From Oleiphilus messinensis (GTDB lineage: Bacteria; Pseudomonadota; Gammaproteobacteria; Pseudomonadales; Oleiphilaceae): DNA of 64,000 nt. The notes below the pieces were generated by a model. It was not told the origin of the DNA, ran no database searches, and saw only the letters and a program-made list of their open reading frames with translations. Below, in pieces: positions 43,358-52,422 of this stretch. Each line of letters opens with the position of its first letter. Within the stretch, counting starts at the first letter, position 1. The position numbers and the translations under genes are program-made. Location: positions 1,981,501 to 2,045,500 of the forward strand of contig NZ_CP021425.1 of NCBI RefSeq assembly GCF_002162375.1. Direction: 5' to 3'.

Positions 43358-43822
43358 GTGAACTATCAAGTAATAATCATAATTTTGGTTTCGTTAGTAC
43401 TGATAACTTCGTACATGCTTGGATTTACGCCTCCATTGATAGGTATTATTTTTTTATTCGTTAGCCTAATTGCTTACCTGCAATATGCGAAGGATAAAAA
43501 GGCAGCTAAAAATGGAACTTGGCGCGTTTCGGAGAACACCTTGCACCTACTGGGGTTGTTTTGTGGTTGGCCTGGCGCGTTGATTGCGCAACAAAAATTC
43601 CGCCATAAAACCAAAAAGGTTAGTTTTAGAGTTGTATTTTGGCTTACGGTGATTGCCAATATTGGTGGCTTCGTGTGGCTCCATTCGCATGATGGTAATG
43701 TGCAATTACGCAAGGGAATGAGCGAAATTGAATCGTATGTTGCAAAACAAATAGACGAAAAAAATATTAGTGTTGTTATAAATTTACTTACTAGTTTTCA
43801 TGGTGATGGTTCAGTCCGCTAA
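43358..43822 (+). CDS. DUF1294 membrane protein
   Basis: A 154-residue protein with two N-terminal membrane helices (residues 5-22 and 26-43) and a third near residue 92. The middle carries the DUF1294 hallmark: KDKKAAKNGTWRVSENTLHL, GGWPGA-like CGWPGALIAQQ and RHKTKKVSFRVVFW. The function of the family is unknown. The C-terminal 40 residues are not part of the domain. It stands alone between repeat copies. Confidence 0.8.
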   Translation: MNYQVIIIILVSLVLITSYMLGFTPPLIGIIFLFVSLIAYLQYAKDKKAAKNGTWRVSENTLHLLGLFCGWPGALIAQQKFRHKTKKVSFRVVFWLTVIANIGGFVWLHSHDGNVQLRKGMSEIESYVAKQIDEKNISVVINLLTSFHGDGSVR

Positions 43823-43828
43823 GACAGT

Positions 43829-43882
43829 AACAGAGACAGACTAGGGGAGTAGCAAAGACAGACTAGGGGAGTAGCAAAGACA
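43829..43882. repeat. tandem short units at a repeat-family terminus
   Basis: The unit GACAGACTAGGGGAGTAGCAAA occurs twice in succession after AACAGAGACAGACTAGGGG and leads into AGCAAAGACAGCCATCCG. It looks like local duplication of the left terminal motif. Confidence 0.75.
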
Positions 43883-44210
43883 GCCATCCGCAAGTTCCAA
43901 GCGGCGGATTGGGCTACGCAGTGCTTCAGGAAGCGGAGGTCAGGCGCAATTTGCAGGTTAAAAAGAAAATTTGGTTGTGAGACGCCAGGGATTAGGCTGG
44001 AAGGGGCAGAAATAGAAAATTCCGAGCGCAAAATGCCCCCGAGCCTGCCCGGTATTTTTTTAGGATGATGGGTATACAATGGTGCTTATGTCGGGAACAG
44101 ATTTCGACACTGGGCCAATCCAGAAAACCGTCGCTGGCTAAGGCGCTTACTGGTGATTTCTACTTGTTCACCTTTGCCAACGAAGGTTGTTCAACTGGGT
44201 GTCCCTGTTT
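43873..44210. repeat. Y1-element internal-deletion derivative (copy 8)
   Basis: It runs from AGCAAAGACAGCCATCCG through the conserved flank (CGCAGTGCTTCAGGAAGC, GAGCGCAAAATGCCCCCGAG) and a decayed transposase tail to ACTGGGTGTCCCTGTTT, which corresponds to the right end GTGGGTGTCTTGTT of the full element. About 338 bp, close in length to the copies at 34731 and 38215. Confidence 0.72.
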
Positions 44211-44243
44211 CGGTGCTTTTTTAAAACAGTGTAGAAAGTGGTG

Positions 44244-44453
44244 ATGATTAAAGCTTATTGGTTGAGTGGGACGGACAACGGTTCTGATTTTTATGACTTG
44301 ATACCAGAGAGTTTACTCTGTAAGGACTGCCGAACGATATGGGATAAAGAATATGTCAGACCCGTATTTAATCTCAAAAAAAATCTCGAAGTTTCATCTA
44401 CCTATGATAATGTTAAGATTGTACCTAAATTCTGCAAACAACATTGTACTTGA
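44244..44453 (+). pseudogene. double-CXXCG motif protein, N-terminal fragment
   Basis: The 5' piece begins MIKAYWLSGT and carries the first Cys pair (LLCKDCRTIW) followed by VRPVFNLKK. This matches the N-terminal pattern of the double-CXXCG (SitI3-like, TIGR02264-type) proteins. The frame stops at 44453 just before the IS1380-like transposase; the second half lies at 46101-46466. The original gene was probably about 230-250 residues, with some middle sequence lost or inside the unassigned flanks. Confidence 0.6.
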
Positions 44454-44521
44454 AAAGAAAAAGGCGATTTGATTCAATTGGTTATCATCAAACAACCAAG
44501 CACATCAGAGTCACCTTTTTC

Positions 44522-45871
44522 ATGATCAAGAATACCCATAAAAGTGCCAAAAAACCAGCCGCAAAAATTCGCTATCAACACACCGGAAAAAAGCTGACTA
44601 GTCAAGCTGGCATTATCCCTGCCATGCATTTCCTCGATCACATCGGTTTTACCGAGGCTTGCCAGAAGCATCTTGATTTGCAACGCGGCAACACGGCTCG
44701 TTACAGCTTGGGCGACTCAATCTACCTAACGATTATCGGCATCATCGCCGGTGCCACTTCGCTCAGGAAGGTGGTTTCTGTGTGGGCAGATCAGGTGCTG
44801 CGTGAAGTGGGGGGGTGGCTATCGATTCCAGATGACAGTACATTGGGTCGTATTTTCCGTCGTGGAAAGCTCAAGCATGTCACCCAGCTCGAACAGATTA
44901 ATCACACCTTGCGTCAGGGAATTTGGCATAGAGCATTGAAGTCCGGTACTTGGTTGCCCGGAACCCTCTATCGAGGCTGGATTGATGTGGACTCGACTGT
45001 CAAAACCGTTTACGGTCAACAGGAAGGTGCTGAAAAAGGCTACAACCCAACGAAAAAAGGCTCTAATTCTTATCATCCACTGGTTGCCTTTTGCAGCCAC
45101 ACCAAAGAAATTTTGCAAGCATGGTTGCGCAGTGGCAGCACCTACACCAGCAACGGCATTGTAGGCTTCATGCAGCAACTTTCTGCGCAGATGCCACCCA
45201 AAATGCGGCTGCTATTCCGAGGTGATTCAGGATTCTTTGTTGGAGAGCTCATGGACTGGCTGGATCAGGCTCGCCATGGTTACCTGATTAAAGTGAAACT
45301 CAAAGGCCTTGCCGCTTTGTTGGACAAGCAAGCTTGGCAACGAGTACCGGGTCATACCGATTGGGAACAGTGTGACTTTTTCCATCAATGCGGTCAATGG
45401 GAGCGGTCACGTCGCTTTGTTGCTGTGCGGCGTAAAACTGCTCTCATCACCAAAGGCCCTCAACAAGCCTTGCTGAATGAGCCCGTTTACGACTACTTCT
45501 GCTACGTAACCACAGAGCGGTTGTCTCCTTGGCAAGCACACACGACATACGGAAAGCGCGCAACTTGTGAAACCTGGTTGGATGAAGCTAAGAACCAAAT
45601 GGGGCTGGCGCAAATCAAGAGCCATGATTTCATGGCCAGCTCATTAATTTTCCAATGCGCTGTGCTGGCGTATAACACGGTACGCTGGATGGCACTACTG
45701 AGCGATAATGACGAATTGAAACGATGGGAAATTCAAACTATCCGAACTTTTCTGGTACGTACTGCTGGACAACTCTTGCGTGGTGGGAATCAGCTTAAGG
45801 TCAACGTTCCGAGCAACCATCTTCACCCAACTCCGTGGGCTGACTGGTTAAAGCTGTCGTTTATTCATTGA
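44522..45871 (+). CDS. IS1380-family transposase
   Basis: A 449-residue DDE transposase of the IS1380 type: WIDVDSTVKTVYGQQEGAEK with the first Asp, GYNPTKKGSNSYHPLVAF, and RGDSGFFVGELMDWL with the second, ending in TWLDEAKNQMGL and a C-terminal region rich in Trp/Leu. ATG 44522 is chosen over an in-frame start at 44444 because family N termini begin near it. Element ends and target duplication were not resolved; it lies between two halves of another gene. Confidence 0.85.
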   Translation: MIKNTHKSAKKPAAKIRYQHTGKKLTSQAGIIPAMHFLDHIGFTEACQKHLDLQRGNTARYSLGDSIYLTIIGIIAGATSLRKVVSVWADQVLREVGGWLSIPDDSTLGRIFRRGKLKHVTQLEQINHTLRQGIWHRALKSGTWLPGTLYRGWIDVDSTVKTVYGQQEGAEKGYNPTKKGSNSYHPLVAFCSHTKEILQAWLRSGSTYTSNGIVGFMQQLSAQMPPKMRLLFRGDSGFFVGELMDWLDQARHGYLIKVKLKGLAALLDKQAWQRVPGHTDWEQCDFFHQCGQWERSRRFVAVRRKTALITKGPQQALLNEPVYDYFCYVTTERLSPWQAHTTYGKRATCETWLDEAKNQMGLAQIKSHDFMASSLIFQCAVLAYNTVRWMALLSDNDELKRWEIQTIRTFLVRTAGQLLRGGNQLKVNVPSNHLHPTPWADWLKLSFIH

Positions 45872-46100
45872 CCAAAATACCTATACTTAAATTCTTCGAC
45901 TAAGCAAATTCCAGATTTGGAGTCAGGCAGACTTTGGCCTGTTGCTCCGGTTGACGATAGAGATGATTATAATTTAAACAGTCCAATCAAGTGAATTACG
46001 CTTGTTTCAGTTGCATGGTGTGCAAAATGGTGATCCATCGACACTAAATGTCGCTATAGTCGTATCGAATCGATTCAGACATATAGATTGCAGGATTTAG
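45872..46100. other. flank of the IS1380-like gene, nothing coding recognised
   Basis: This stretch presumably contains the right end of the IS1380-like element and perhaps middle sequence of the interrupted double-CXXCG gene, in broken frames. I could not place the IS end or a target duplication. Confidence 0.35.
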
Positions 46101-46466
46101 GTTGTAAATGGTCGCTTTAAAAAGTATTGTGAACAGCTCGGTCTTGAACATGTCGATTTTATTCGCTTGAATTCAATCAAAGAAATTTACGTAATTCGGC
46201 CACGTAAGATCATCCGCGTTGATAGATCAAAAACTGAAATAGTTATCGAGAATTATTGTAATACCTGTGGATTACCCGAAGGCTTGTACGTTCCAAGTGG
46301 GGTGTATATTGAGCCTGAATCTCCCTTGGTTTCTGGTATTTACGCTAGCGATATGAAATTCTCTGGGATGGATTGCAAATCTCGCATGATCTTGGTTGGT
46401 GTTGAAACAGCACAGCTATTGAAAGCGCAAAAATTTAAAGGTGCGAGTTTTGTGGAAATTTACTGA
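46101..46466 (+). pseudogene. double-CXXCG motif protein, C-terminal fragment
   Basis: The frame is open from 46101 and encodes about 121 residues that match the C-terminal half of the double-CXXCG family. ENYCNTCGLPEGLYVPS carries the second Cys pair, and the end LVGVETAQLLKAQKFKGASF fits the family finish. There is no good start codon; TTG 46167 lies mid-domain. With the piece at 44244 it forms one interrupted gene. Relatives in myxobacteria act as immunity proteins (SitI3), but no toxin is visible here. Confidence 0.6.
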
Positions 46467-46511
46467 AAGTTCACAATACATAATCGAGACGGCCACCCGT
46501 AAATTCTTCGA

Positions 46512-46679
46512 ATGATGGAACGCCAGATTATTGATCAATTGCCAGCAGATGCTACGCGGGATGATGTTTTGTATCGCATTGGTGAACATAAAGAAATTGA
46601 ATCAGGTTTAACAGATAGTGATGCAGGACGCACCACTCCTGTGGAAGATGTGGTGACGGAGTTTGGCACAGGGCCATGA
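46512..46679 (+). CDS. small antitoxin-like protein
   Basis: A 55-residue product. The segment LPADATRDDVLYRIGEHKEI followed by ESGLTDSDAGRTTPVEDV matches a widespread small antitoxin type that pairs with ParE/RelE toxins. The frame is intact with tandem ATG codons at 46512 and 46515. A toxin-like remnant lies directly downstream. It overlaps the last repeat-family remnant region at 46487-46510 on its 5' side. Confidence 0.65.
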   Translation: MMERQIIDQLPADATRDDVLYRIGEHKEIESGLTDSDAGRTTPVEDVVTEFGTGP

Positions 46680-46701
46680 AGGTGCTCCGATGTAAGGTTG
46701 A

Positions 46702-46803
46702 ATAAGACCCGGTCAACATATTTACCGAATTAAAGAACCACAAATCGACATTGTTGCGGTATTACACTTCCGCGTGATGTTACTCTCAGGATCTGGATAT
46801 TAG
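46702..46803 (+). pseudogene. ParE/RelE-type toxin, C-terminal remnant
   Basis: The frame ending at 46803 reads HIYRIKEPQIDIVAVLHFRV, the typical C-terminal strand and His of ParE-type toxins (YRI...I.VLHxxR). Only about 30 residues remain and the N-terminal two-thirds is missing. It follows the antitoxin-like gene by about 20 bp, the usual order for such pairs. Confidence 0.55.
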
Positions 46804-46823
46804 ATCGTTTGGCGGTCTAAACC

Positions 46824-47189
46824 TTAACCCCCCGCCAATTTAACTTTCATCCCCCGCTTTTCCAGCTCGGCTTTAATGATGGTACGTTTGTCACCCTGAA
46901 TTTCGATAATGTGGTCTTTTATCGCACCGCCGACGCCGCATTTCTTTTTCAAATCTTTGCACAGTGTTTTGAGTTCATCCAGTGGTACCGGGACGCCTTT
47001 GACCAAGGTGACCCCTGCGCCTTTGCGACCCTTGGTATCCAGCATCAGTCGGACGATGCCATCGCCATCGGGAATTTTTTGCGTGTCATCGCATATACAT
47101 TCATCCACAGGATACTCGCAATCTGGACAGAGTCGCCCGGTTTCGGTGGAGTAGACTAGAGATGAACTTTTGTTGGACTTCTTGGCCAC
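46824..47189 (-). CDS. yciH: SUI1-family translation factor-like protein YciH
   Basis: A 121-residue protein with the SUI1/eIF1 fold in the C-terminal 80 residues: GAGVTLVKGVPV, LKTLCKDLKKKCGVGGAIKD and KVKLAGG at the end. The N terminus adds CPDCEYPVDECICD, a Cys cluster seen in bacterial YciH. It is a normal-length core gene and marks the right border of the accessory region. A partial copy of its 3' end lies at 40780-40868 in the same orientation. Confidence 0.9.
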   Translation of the reverse strand: MAKKSNKSSSLVYSTETGRLCPDCEYPVDECICDDTQKIPDGDGIVRLMLDTKGRKGAGVTLVKGVPVPLDELKTLCKDLKKKCGVGGAIKDHIIEIQGDKRTIIKAELEKRGMKVKLAGG

Positions 47190-47306
47190 GGGGTTGATCC
47201 TTTTGGGTCGTTAGATTTGCATGGCGAGCACTATAAAGCAGCAAGCAAGGGTTGCCAAGTTTGCGGCGTAATGTCCGGGTTTTATTGACCACTGCAATCT
47301 TGCACG

Positions 47307-48557
47307 TTAAACCACTTTACACACCACACAGTTTCTGCCCTGACCCTTGGCTTCATACAGGGCTTCATCGGCTACTTTCATGACCTCGAGCGGGTCCGGG
47401 GTTTGATCGGTTCGTTCGCTGCAGCCGATGCTGATGGTGATCTGTACGATTTTCTTATCCGATGCGTTCTGGCCTCGTTGGTTTTGACCTGACTTTTTAT
47501 CTTTGCTGCGGTTCTGGTCGCGGATTACCATTTGGTAGTGTTCGATATTGGCGCGCAGTTCATCAAGGTGTGGCTCGACTTCATTAACTGATTTACCGGG
47601 AAAAAGCACGGTGAACTCTTCCCCCCCGTAGCGGTAAGACGTGCCTTTCCCCCTGACTTTTTGCATTTTACTCGCGACCAGTTTGAGAACCTGATCTCCG
47701 ACATCGTGACCATATTGATCATTAAACTTTTTGAAATGATCCACATCCAGCATGGCGATGCTGTATCGATTGCCAAGTGTGCCCATTTTCTCCAGGAGGG
47801 CCCGTCGTCCGGGCAGTTCCGTCAAGGTGTCGACAAAGGCGAGGTCATAGGTGATCTGCACGAAGGCGACAAACAGGGCCAGCATCAGCATTGTGAAGAG
47901 ATAGGTTGAAATCAGAGGCTCTGAAAAATCGTAGAAAACGAGATGTCCGGTCAACCAGGATACAAGCAGAGCGAATTCAATGGACGAGCGTTTCCAGATC
48001 GCCACGATCATGAGGATCAAGCCCGTGAATAGAAAGGATGCCAGCCAGAGCGGCGTAATCCAGTATTTGTCGGTGATGAGAGGGTGGGTATACTCGAGTG
48101 CCAGTCGGAATACGGCGTCCGCATAACCACTGCGATAAATCCACCAGACCAGCAGATAGCTGGAGACAATAAAAAATACCCTGATTATGCCCCAGCCGGT
48201 CAGACTGCCTCGCTCCCGGTAAATGCCAATCAGTGCCAGGTGTAATCCGAATAAAATCACCGTCGCATGATACAGATACAGGTTGCTTTGTTCAGTTAAT
48301 GCGGCCTGTAAACCCTGTTGAATGACCGCATAAGCCAGGCAAATGTTCACAGATGCCAGGGCGAGTCGGCTGCGGTTGAACGTGAGCGAAATTAAAATGA
48401 GAGCGCCTGACAGATAGTAGGGGAGTGCTTTGGCGATATTCTGTGTCAGAGCATGGGTGAGTGGATGTTCAATCGCAAAGTAGGCGATGAATATCATTAA
48501 TGCTGGAAAAGCGCGCCAAAAAAAGCTGATGGCTTTCACGAATTGTTTGAACCTCAT
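47307..48557 (-). CDS. membrane diguanylate cyclase (GGDEF)
   Basis: A 416-residue protein with about eight hydrophobic helices over residues 10-235 and a C-terminal GGDEF domain. The active site is YRYGGEEFTVLFPG (near residue 310), and the substrate-binding loop DVDHFKKFNDQYGHDVGD is intact. It should make c-di-GMP at the inner membrane. No RxxD-type inhibitory site stands out in the usual position. It is divergent from parC, with no obvious operon partner. Confidence 0.87.
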   Translation of the reverse strand: MRFKQFVKAISFFWRAFPALMIFIAYFAIEHPLTHALTQNIAKALPYYLSGALILISLTFNRSRLALASVNICLAYAVIQQGLQAALTEQSNLYLYHATVILFGLHLALIGIYRERGSLTGWGIIRVFFIVSSYLLVWWIYRSGYADAVFRLALEYTHPLITDKYWITPLWLASFLFTGLILMIVAIWKRSSIEFALLVSWLTGHLVFYDFSEPLISTYLFTMLMLALFVAFVQITYDLAFVDTLTELPGRRALLEKMGTLGNRYSIAMLDVDHFKKFNDQYGHDVGDQVLKLVASKMQKVRGKGTSYRYGGEEFTVLFPGKSVNEVEPHLDELRANIEHYQMVIRDQNRSKDKKSGQNQRGQNASDKKIVQITISIGCSERTDQTPDPLEVMKVADEALYEAKGQGRNCVVCKVV

Positions 48558-48822
48558 GGCATCAGGGAGAAAATTTACCCCGGTGCATCGTTTTATAGTC
48601 GATTAAAAATCTTACATCCTGATAAAAATTGTAGCCGGAAATAGCTGTAATCAAAAATAATTTACCAGAAGGACCGTGTTTTAAGCGGCAATGGTTTTTT
48701 TACGGCGGGGTCACACCTATAATGCATGGCAATGAAATTGAGACGCAATGGATGCCACCGGCGCAGGGCTCACGGGTGTCGTGCTGATATTGCCGAATAA
48801 CAAGAGAGAATACAGATAGTTT

Positions 48823-51081
48823 ATGAGTGTTGATATCGATTTGAGTAATGAGGGTGTAGAGCGTGTAACCCTTAAAGAATATACCGAGAAAGCCTATCTG
48901 GACTACTCGATGTATGTCATTCTGGATCGTGCATTGCCAAAGATTGGTGATGGCTTAAAGCCTGTGCAACGGCGAATTGTTTACGCGATGTCCGAACTGG
49001 GCCTCAAGGCCAGCTCAAAGCACAAGAAGTCGGCCAGGACGGTTGGTGATGTTTTAGGTAAGTTTCACCCCCACGGTGATTCGGCCTGTTATGAAGCCAT
49101 GGTACTGATGGCACAGCCTTTCTCATATCGATATCCCTTGATCGATGGCCAGGGAAACTGGGGGTCGCCAGACGATCCGAAATCATTTGCCGCCATGCGT
49201 TACACAGAATCCCGTTTGTCGGGTTACGCCGAGGTTTTATTGCGTGAGCTTGGCCAGGGAACTGTGGACTGGGTGCCCAATTTCGATGGTTCGTTTCAGG
49301 AACCCGCCATGTTGCCCGCTCGCCTGCCGAATGTGTTGCTCAATGGCACAACGGGTATCGCCGTAGGGATGGCGACGGATATTCCACCCCATAATTTGCG
49401 TGAAGTGGTCAGCGCTTGTATTCACTTGCTGGATGATCCCAATGCCGGTCTGGAAGCCCTCAGTGAGCACATCAAGGGGCCGGATTTTCCAACCGCTGCA
49501 GAAATTGTGACGCCTAAAGCCGATATTCTTAAAATGTATGAAACGGGGCGTGGCTCGGTGAAGATGCGCGCGCGGTATCAGGTTGAGAATGGGGATATTG
49601 TGGTTACCGAGCTACCGCATCAGGCTTCCGGTGCGAAGGTGCTGGAGCAGATTGCCCAGCAGATGCAGGCTAAAAAGCTGCCGACCGTTGCAGATTTGCG
49701 CGATGAATCGGACCATGAAAATCCGACCCGCCTTGTGATTGTACCCCGTTCAAACCGGGTCGACGCAGAGTCATTAATGGGACATCTGTTTGCCACAACG
49801 GACCTGGAAAAGAACTACCGTGTTAATCTCAATATGATCGGCATTGATGATCGACCTGCGGTGAAGGGGTTGAAAGCGATACTGAGCGAATGGTTGACTT
49901 TCCGGATCAGTACTGTACGTCGGCGTTTGGAATATCGTCTGAACAAGATTAACGAGCGGTTGCACCTGTTGGAAGGTTTGCTCATTGCCTTTTTGAATCT
50001 GGATGAGGTTATTCATATCATCCGGACCGAAGATGAGCCGAAGAAAGTCTTGATGGCTCGATTCGAGTTAAGCAATGCGCAAGCAGAATATATTCTGGAT
50101 ACAAAATTACGTCAGTTGGCTCGCCTCGAAGAAATGAAAATCAAGGGCGAACAGGCCGATCTTGCTGAAGAAAAAGCAGACATTGAAAAAACACTGTCTT
50201 CTGATCGAAGAATGAAGTCCCTCGTGAAATCCGAACTTCAGGAAGATGCGGAAAAGTTTGGTGATGAGCGACGTTCGCCGATAATTGCAAGAGCAGAGGC
50301 GAAAGCCTATACCGAGGCGGACTTGCTGAGTTCTGACCCGGTAACGGTTGTCCTTTCTGAAAAAGGCTGGGTTCGCGCTGCGAAAGGGCATGATATCGAT
50401 CCGGTTGCATTGAGCTATAAATCAGGCGATCGATATTTACTCTCGGCAACCGGGAAAAGTAATCAGCAGGTTGTGTTTCTGGACTCCACGGGACGTGCAT
50501 ACAGTCTTGCAACGCATACCTTGCCATCGGCTCGAGGGCAGGGGGAGCCGTTAACCGGCAGGATTAACCCGCCGTCGGGGGCTGTATTTAAAGGCTTGCT
50601 GCTCGGGGAGAGTGAGACGCGATATTTGATGTGGTCAGATGCCGGGTATGGCTTTGTCGCATCTCTGGGAGATTTGATCAGTAAAAACAAAGCGGGTAAG
50701 GCCGTGTTAACCTTGCCAAAAGGTGGTGAAGTGATGCCGCCTTTACCGGTGGGGGCGAACAGTGATTACCTGGTTGCCGTCACGAATGAAGGCCGTATGC
50801 TTATTTTCCCGCTGGGCGATCTGCCAGAAATGGCGAGGGGTAAAGGTAATAAGATTATCGGAATACCCTCCGCGCGCGTACAAACGCGGGAGGAGATGAT
50901 GGTCGCGGCAGCAACATTCTCAGAGTCCGATACATTAGTTGTGTATTCTGGTAAGCGCCACCTTAAACTCCAGTTTAGTGACATTGAGCATTACCTTGGT
51001 GAACGTGGGCGTCGGGGGCATAAGTTACCCAGGGGTCTGCAACGGGTGGATCGAATTGAAATCGTAGCGGCTGGAGACTGA
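48823..51081 (+). CDS. parC: DNA topoisomerase IV subunit A
   Basis: A 752-residue type IIA topoisomerase A subunit. It begins with the typical [20 protein letters not shown]. The quinolone region [15 protein letters not shown] keeps Ser and Glu at the usual resistance positions, and the catalytic Tyr is in [11 protein letters not shown]. The C-terminal half has beta-pinwheel repeats. With ParE it decatenates chromosomes. Its partner gene is not adjacent. Length is normal. Confidence 0.96.
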   Translation: MSVDIDLSNEGVERVTLKEYTEKAYLDYSMYVILDRALPKIGDGLKPVQRRIVYAMSELGLKASSKHKKSARTVGDVLGKFHPHGDSACYEAMVLMAQPFSYRYPLIDGQGNWGSPDDPKSFAAMRYTESRLSGYAEVLLRELGQGTVDWVPNFDGSFQEPAMLPARLPNVLLNGTTGIAVGMATDIPPHNLREVVSACIHLLDDPNAGLEALSEHIKGPDFPTAAEIVTPKADILKMYETGRGSVKMRARYQVENGDIVVTELPHQASGAKVLEQIAQQMQAKKLPTVADLRDESDHENPTRLVIVPRSNRVDAESLMGHLFATTDLEKNYRVNLNMIGIDDRPAVKGLKAILSEWLTFRISTVRRRLEYRLNKINERLHLLEGLLIAFLNLDEVIHIIRTEDEPKKVLMARFELSNAQAEYILDTKLRQLARLEEMKIKGEQADLAEEKADIEKTLSSDRRMKSLVKSELQEDAEKFGDERRSPIIARAEAKAYTEADLLSSDPVTVVLSEKGWVRAAKGHDIDPVALSYKSGDRYLLSATGKSNQQVVFLDSTGRAYSLATHTLPSARGQGEPLTGRINPPSGAVFKGLLLGESETRYLMWSDAGYGFVASLGDLISKNKAGKAVLTLPKGGEVMPPLPVGANSDYLVAVTNEGRMLIFPLGDLPEMARGKGNKIIGIPSARVQTREEMMVAAATFSESDTLVVYSGKRHLKLQFSDIEHYLGERGRRGHKLPRGLQRVDRIEIVAAGD

Positions 51082-51128
51082 ATGGCTCTGCGGGGAAAAC
51101 AGGTTTTCCGATTGAGGAGTATCCGACT

Positions 51129-52352
51129 TTGAGTGAAGTAATACTGATAAATGTATCTGGCGCAGACAAGCCCGGGCTAACATCAGAAATTACCGGAATA
51201 ATGGCGCAATACGGTATCGAAATTCTCGATATTGGTCAGTCCGTGATCCATGATCACCTGACCTGGGGCATTCTGATCAAAATTGCAGACCAGCAGGAGT
51301 CTGCACCGGTGCTGAAAGATTTGCTGTTTCGCATGCATGAGCTGGAGCTTCGAGCCCGATTTGAAGCGATTGATTCGGAACAGTATCGTGCCTGGGTCGA
51401 GGGTAAAGGCAAGGCGCGTTACATTGTGACCTTGCTGGCTCGGACGATCACTGCCGAACAGATTGCAAAAGTATCCGGTATTACTGCACAGCATGGACTC
51501 AATATCGACAATATCTCACGATTGTCAGGGCGACGGGGGCTGGCTTCGGGGGACGCTCAAGGCAAAGCCTGTATCGAGTTTTCTGTGCGGGGTACACCTT
51601 CTGATCTGGAGCAGCTCAGGGCTGAGTTTTTAAGAATCAGTGGTGAGCTGAACGTTGATATTGCGTTCCAGGAAGATAATCTCTTCCGTCGCAATCGCCG
51701 CCTGGTTGTATTCGACATGGACTCGACATTGATCGATGCCGAGGTGATTGACGAATTGGCCAAGGAGGCTGGTGTGGGTGACCAGGTCGCCCAGATTACC
51801 GAGCGGGCCATGCGTGGCGAGATTGAATTCAATGAAAGTTTTGCGCAACGGGTCGGTCTTCTGAAAGGTATGCCGGAATCGGTGCTTGAAACCGTCGCGG
51901 CACGACTCAATTTAACGGAAGGGGCGGAGCGTCTAATCGGTACCCTGAAATCACTGGGGTACAAAACCGCAATTCTGTCAGGCGGGTTCACGTATTTTGC
52001 CAAACACCTTCAGGAAAAGCTGGGCATTGACTACGTTTATGCCAATGAGCTGGAAATTGTGGGTGGAGCTGTGACGGGCAGGGTAACCGGTACGATTGTT
52101 GATGGCGCGCGCAAGGCACATTTGCTGAATGAAATTGCTGCCCGGGAGAATATCCGTAAAGAGCAGGTGATTGCGGTGGGCGATGGTGCCAATGATTTGC
52201 CGATGCTCAGTCAGGCCGGGTTGGGGGTTGCATTTCGGGCCAAGCCGTTAGTAAAGGAAACGGCACGACATGCGATATCAAATATTGGTCTGGACGGGAT
52301 TCTCTATCTAATTGGATTCCGGGACCGTGAAACCAATAATGAATTGGATTAG
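51129..52352 (+). CDS. serB: phosphoserine phosphatase
   Basis: A 407-residue enzyme with two ACT-like regulatory halves at the N terminus (about 1-185) and a HAD phosphatase domain with the nucleophile motif FDMDSTLI (about residue 200), SGGF and GDGANDLPML. It makes L-serine from phosphoserine. The start appears to be TTG at 51129, with GAGGAG 9 bp upstream; homologues begin at this point. It follows parC by 47 bp in the same direction. Confidence 0.94.
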   Translation: MSEVILINVSGADKPGLTSEITGIMAQYGIEILDIGQSVIHDHLTWGILIKIADQQESAPVLKDLLFRMHELELRARFEAIDSEQYRAWVEGKGKARYIVTLLARTITAEQIAKVSGITAQHGLNIDNISRLSGRRGLASGDAQGKACIEFSVRGTPSDLEQLRAEFLRISGELNVDIAFQEDNLFRRNRRLVVFDMDSTLIDAEVIDELAKEAGVGDQVAQITERAMRGEIEFNESFAQRVGLLKGMPESVLETVAARLNLTEGAERLIGTLKSLGYKTAILSGGFTYFAKHLQEKLGIDYVYANELEIVGGAVTGRVTGTIVDGARKAHLLNEIAARENIRKEQVIAVGDGANDLPMLSQAGLGVAFRAKPLVKETARHAISNIGLDGILYLIGFRDRETNNELD

Positions 52353-52366
52353 CGGACTGCACCACT

Positions 52367-52396
52367 AAAAAAAGAGGGCCATTGCCCTCTTTTTTT
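52367..52396. terminator. bidirectional rho-independent terminator
   Basis: AAAAAAAGAGGGC and GCCCTCTTTTTTT form a perfect 13-bp stem around a 4-nt loop, with A and T tracts on both sides. It lies between the convergent serB and FimX-like genes and can end both transcripts. Confidence 0.95.
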
Positions 52397-52422
52397 ATGC
52401 CAAGCTGAAAGTTGGCTTGCGG

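Noticed and set aside
43829-43882. CRISPR-like array
   Set aside because: Only two or three units without distinct spacers, and the unit is the end of a dispersed repeat; no cas genes.
51094-51109. GGAAAAC-AG-GTTTTCC as a terminator between parC and serB
   Set aside because: The loop is only 2 nt and no T-run follows; the two genes are likely co-transcribed.
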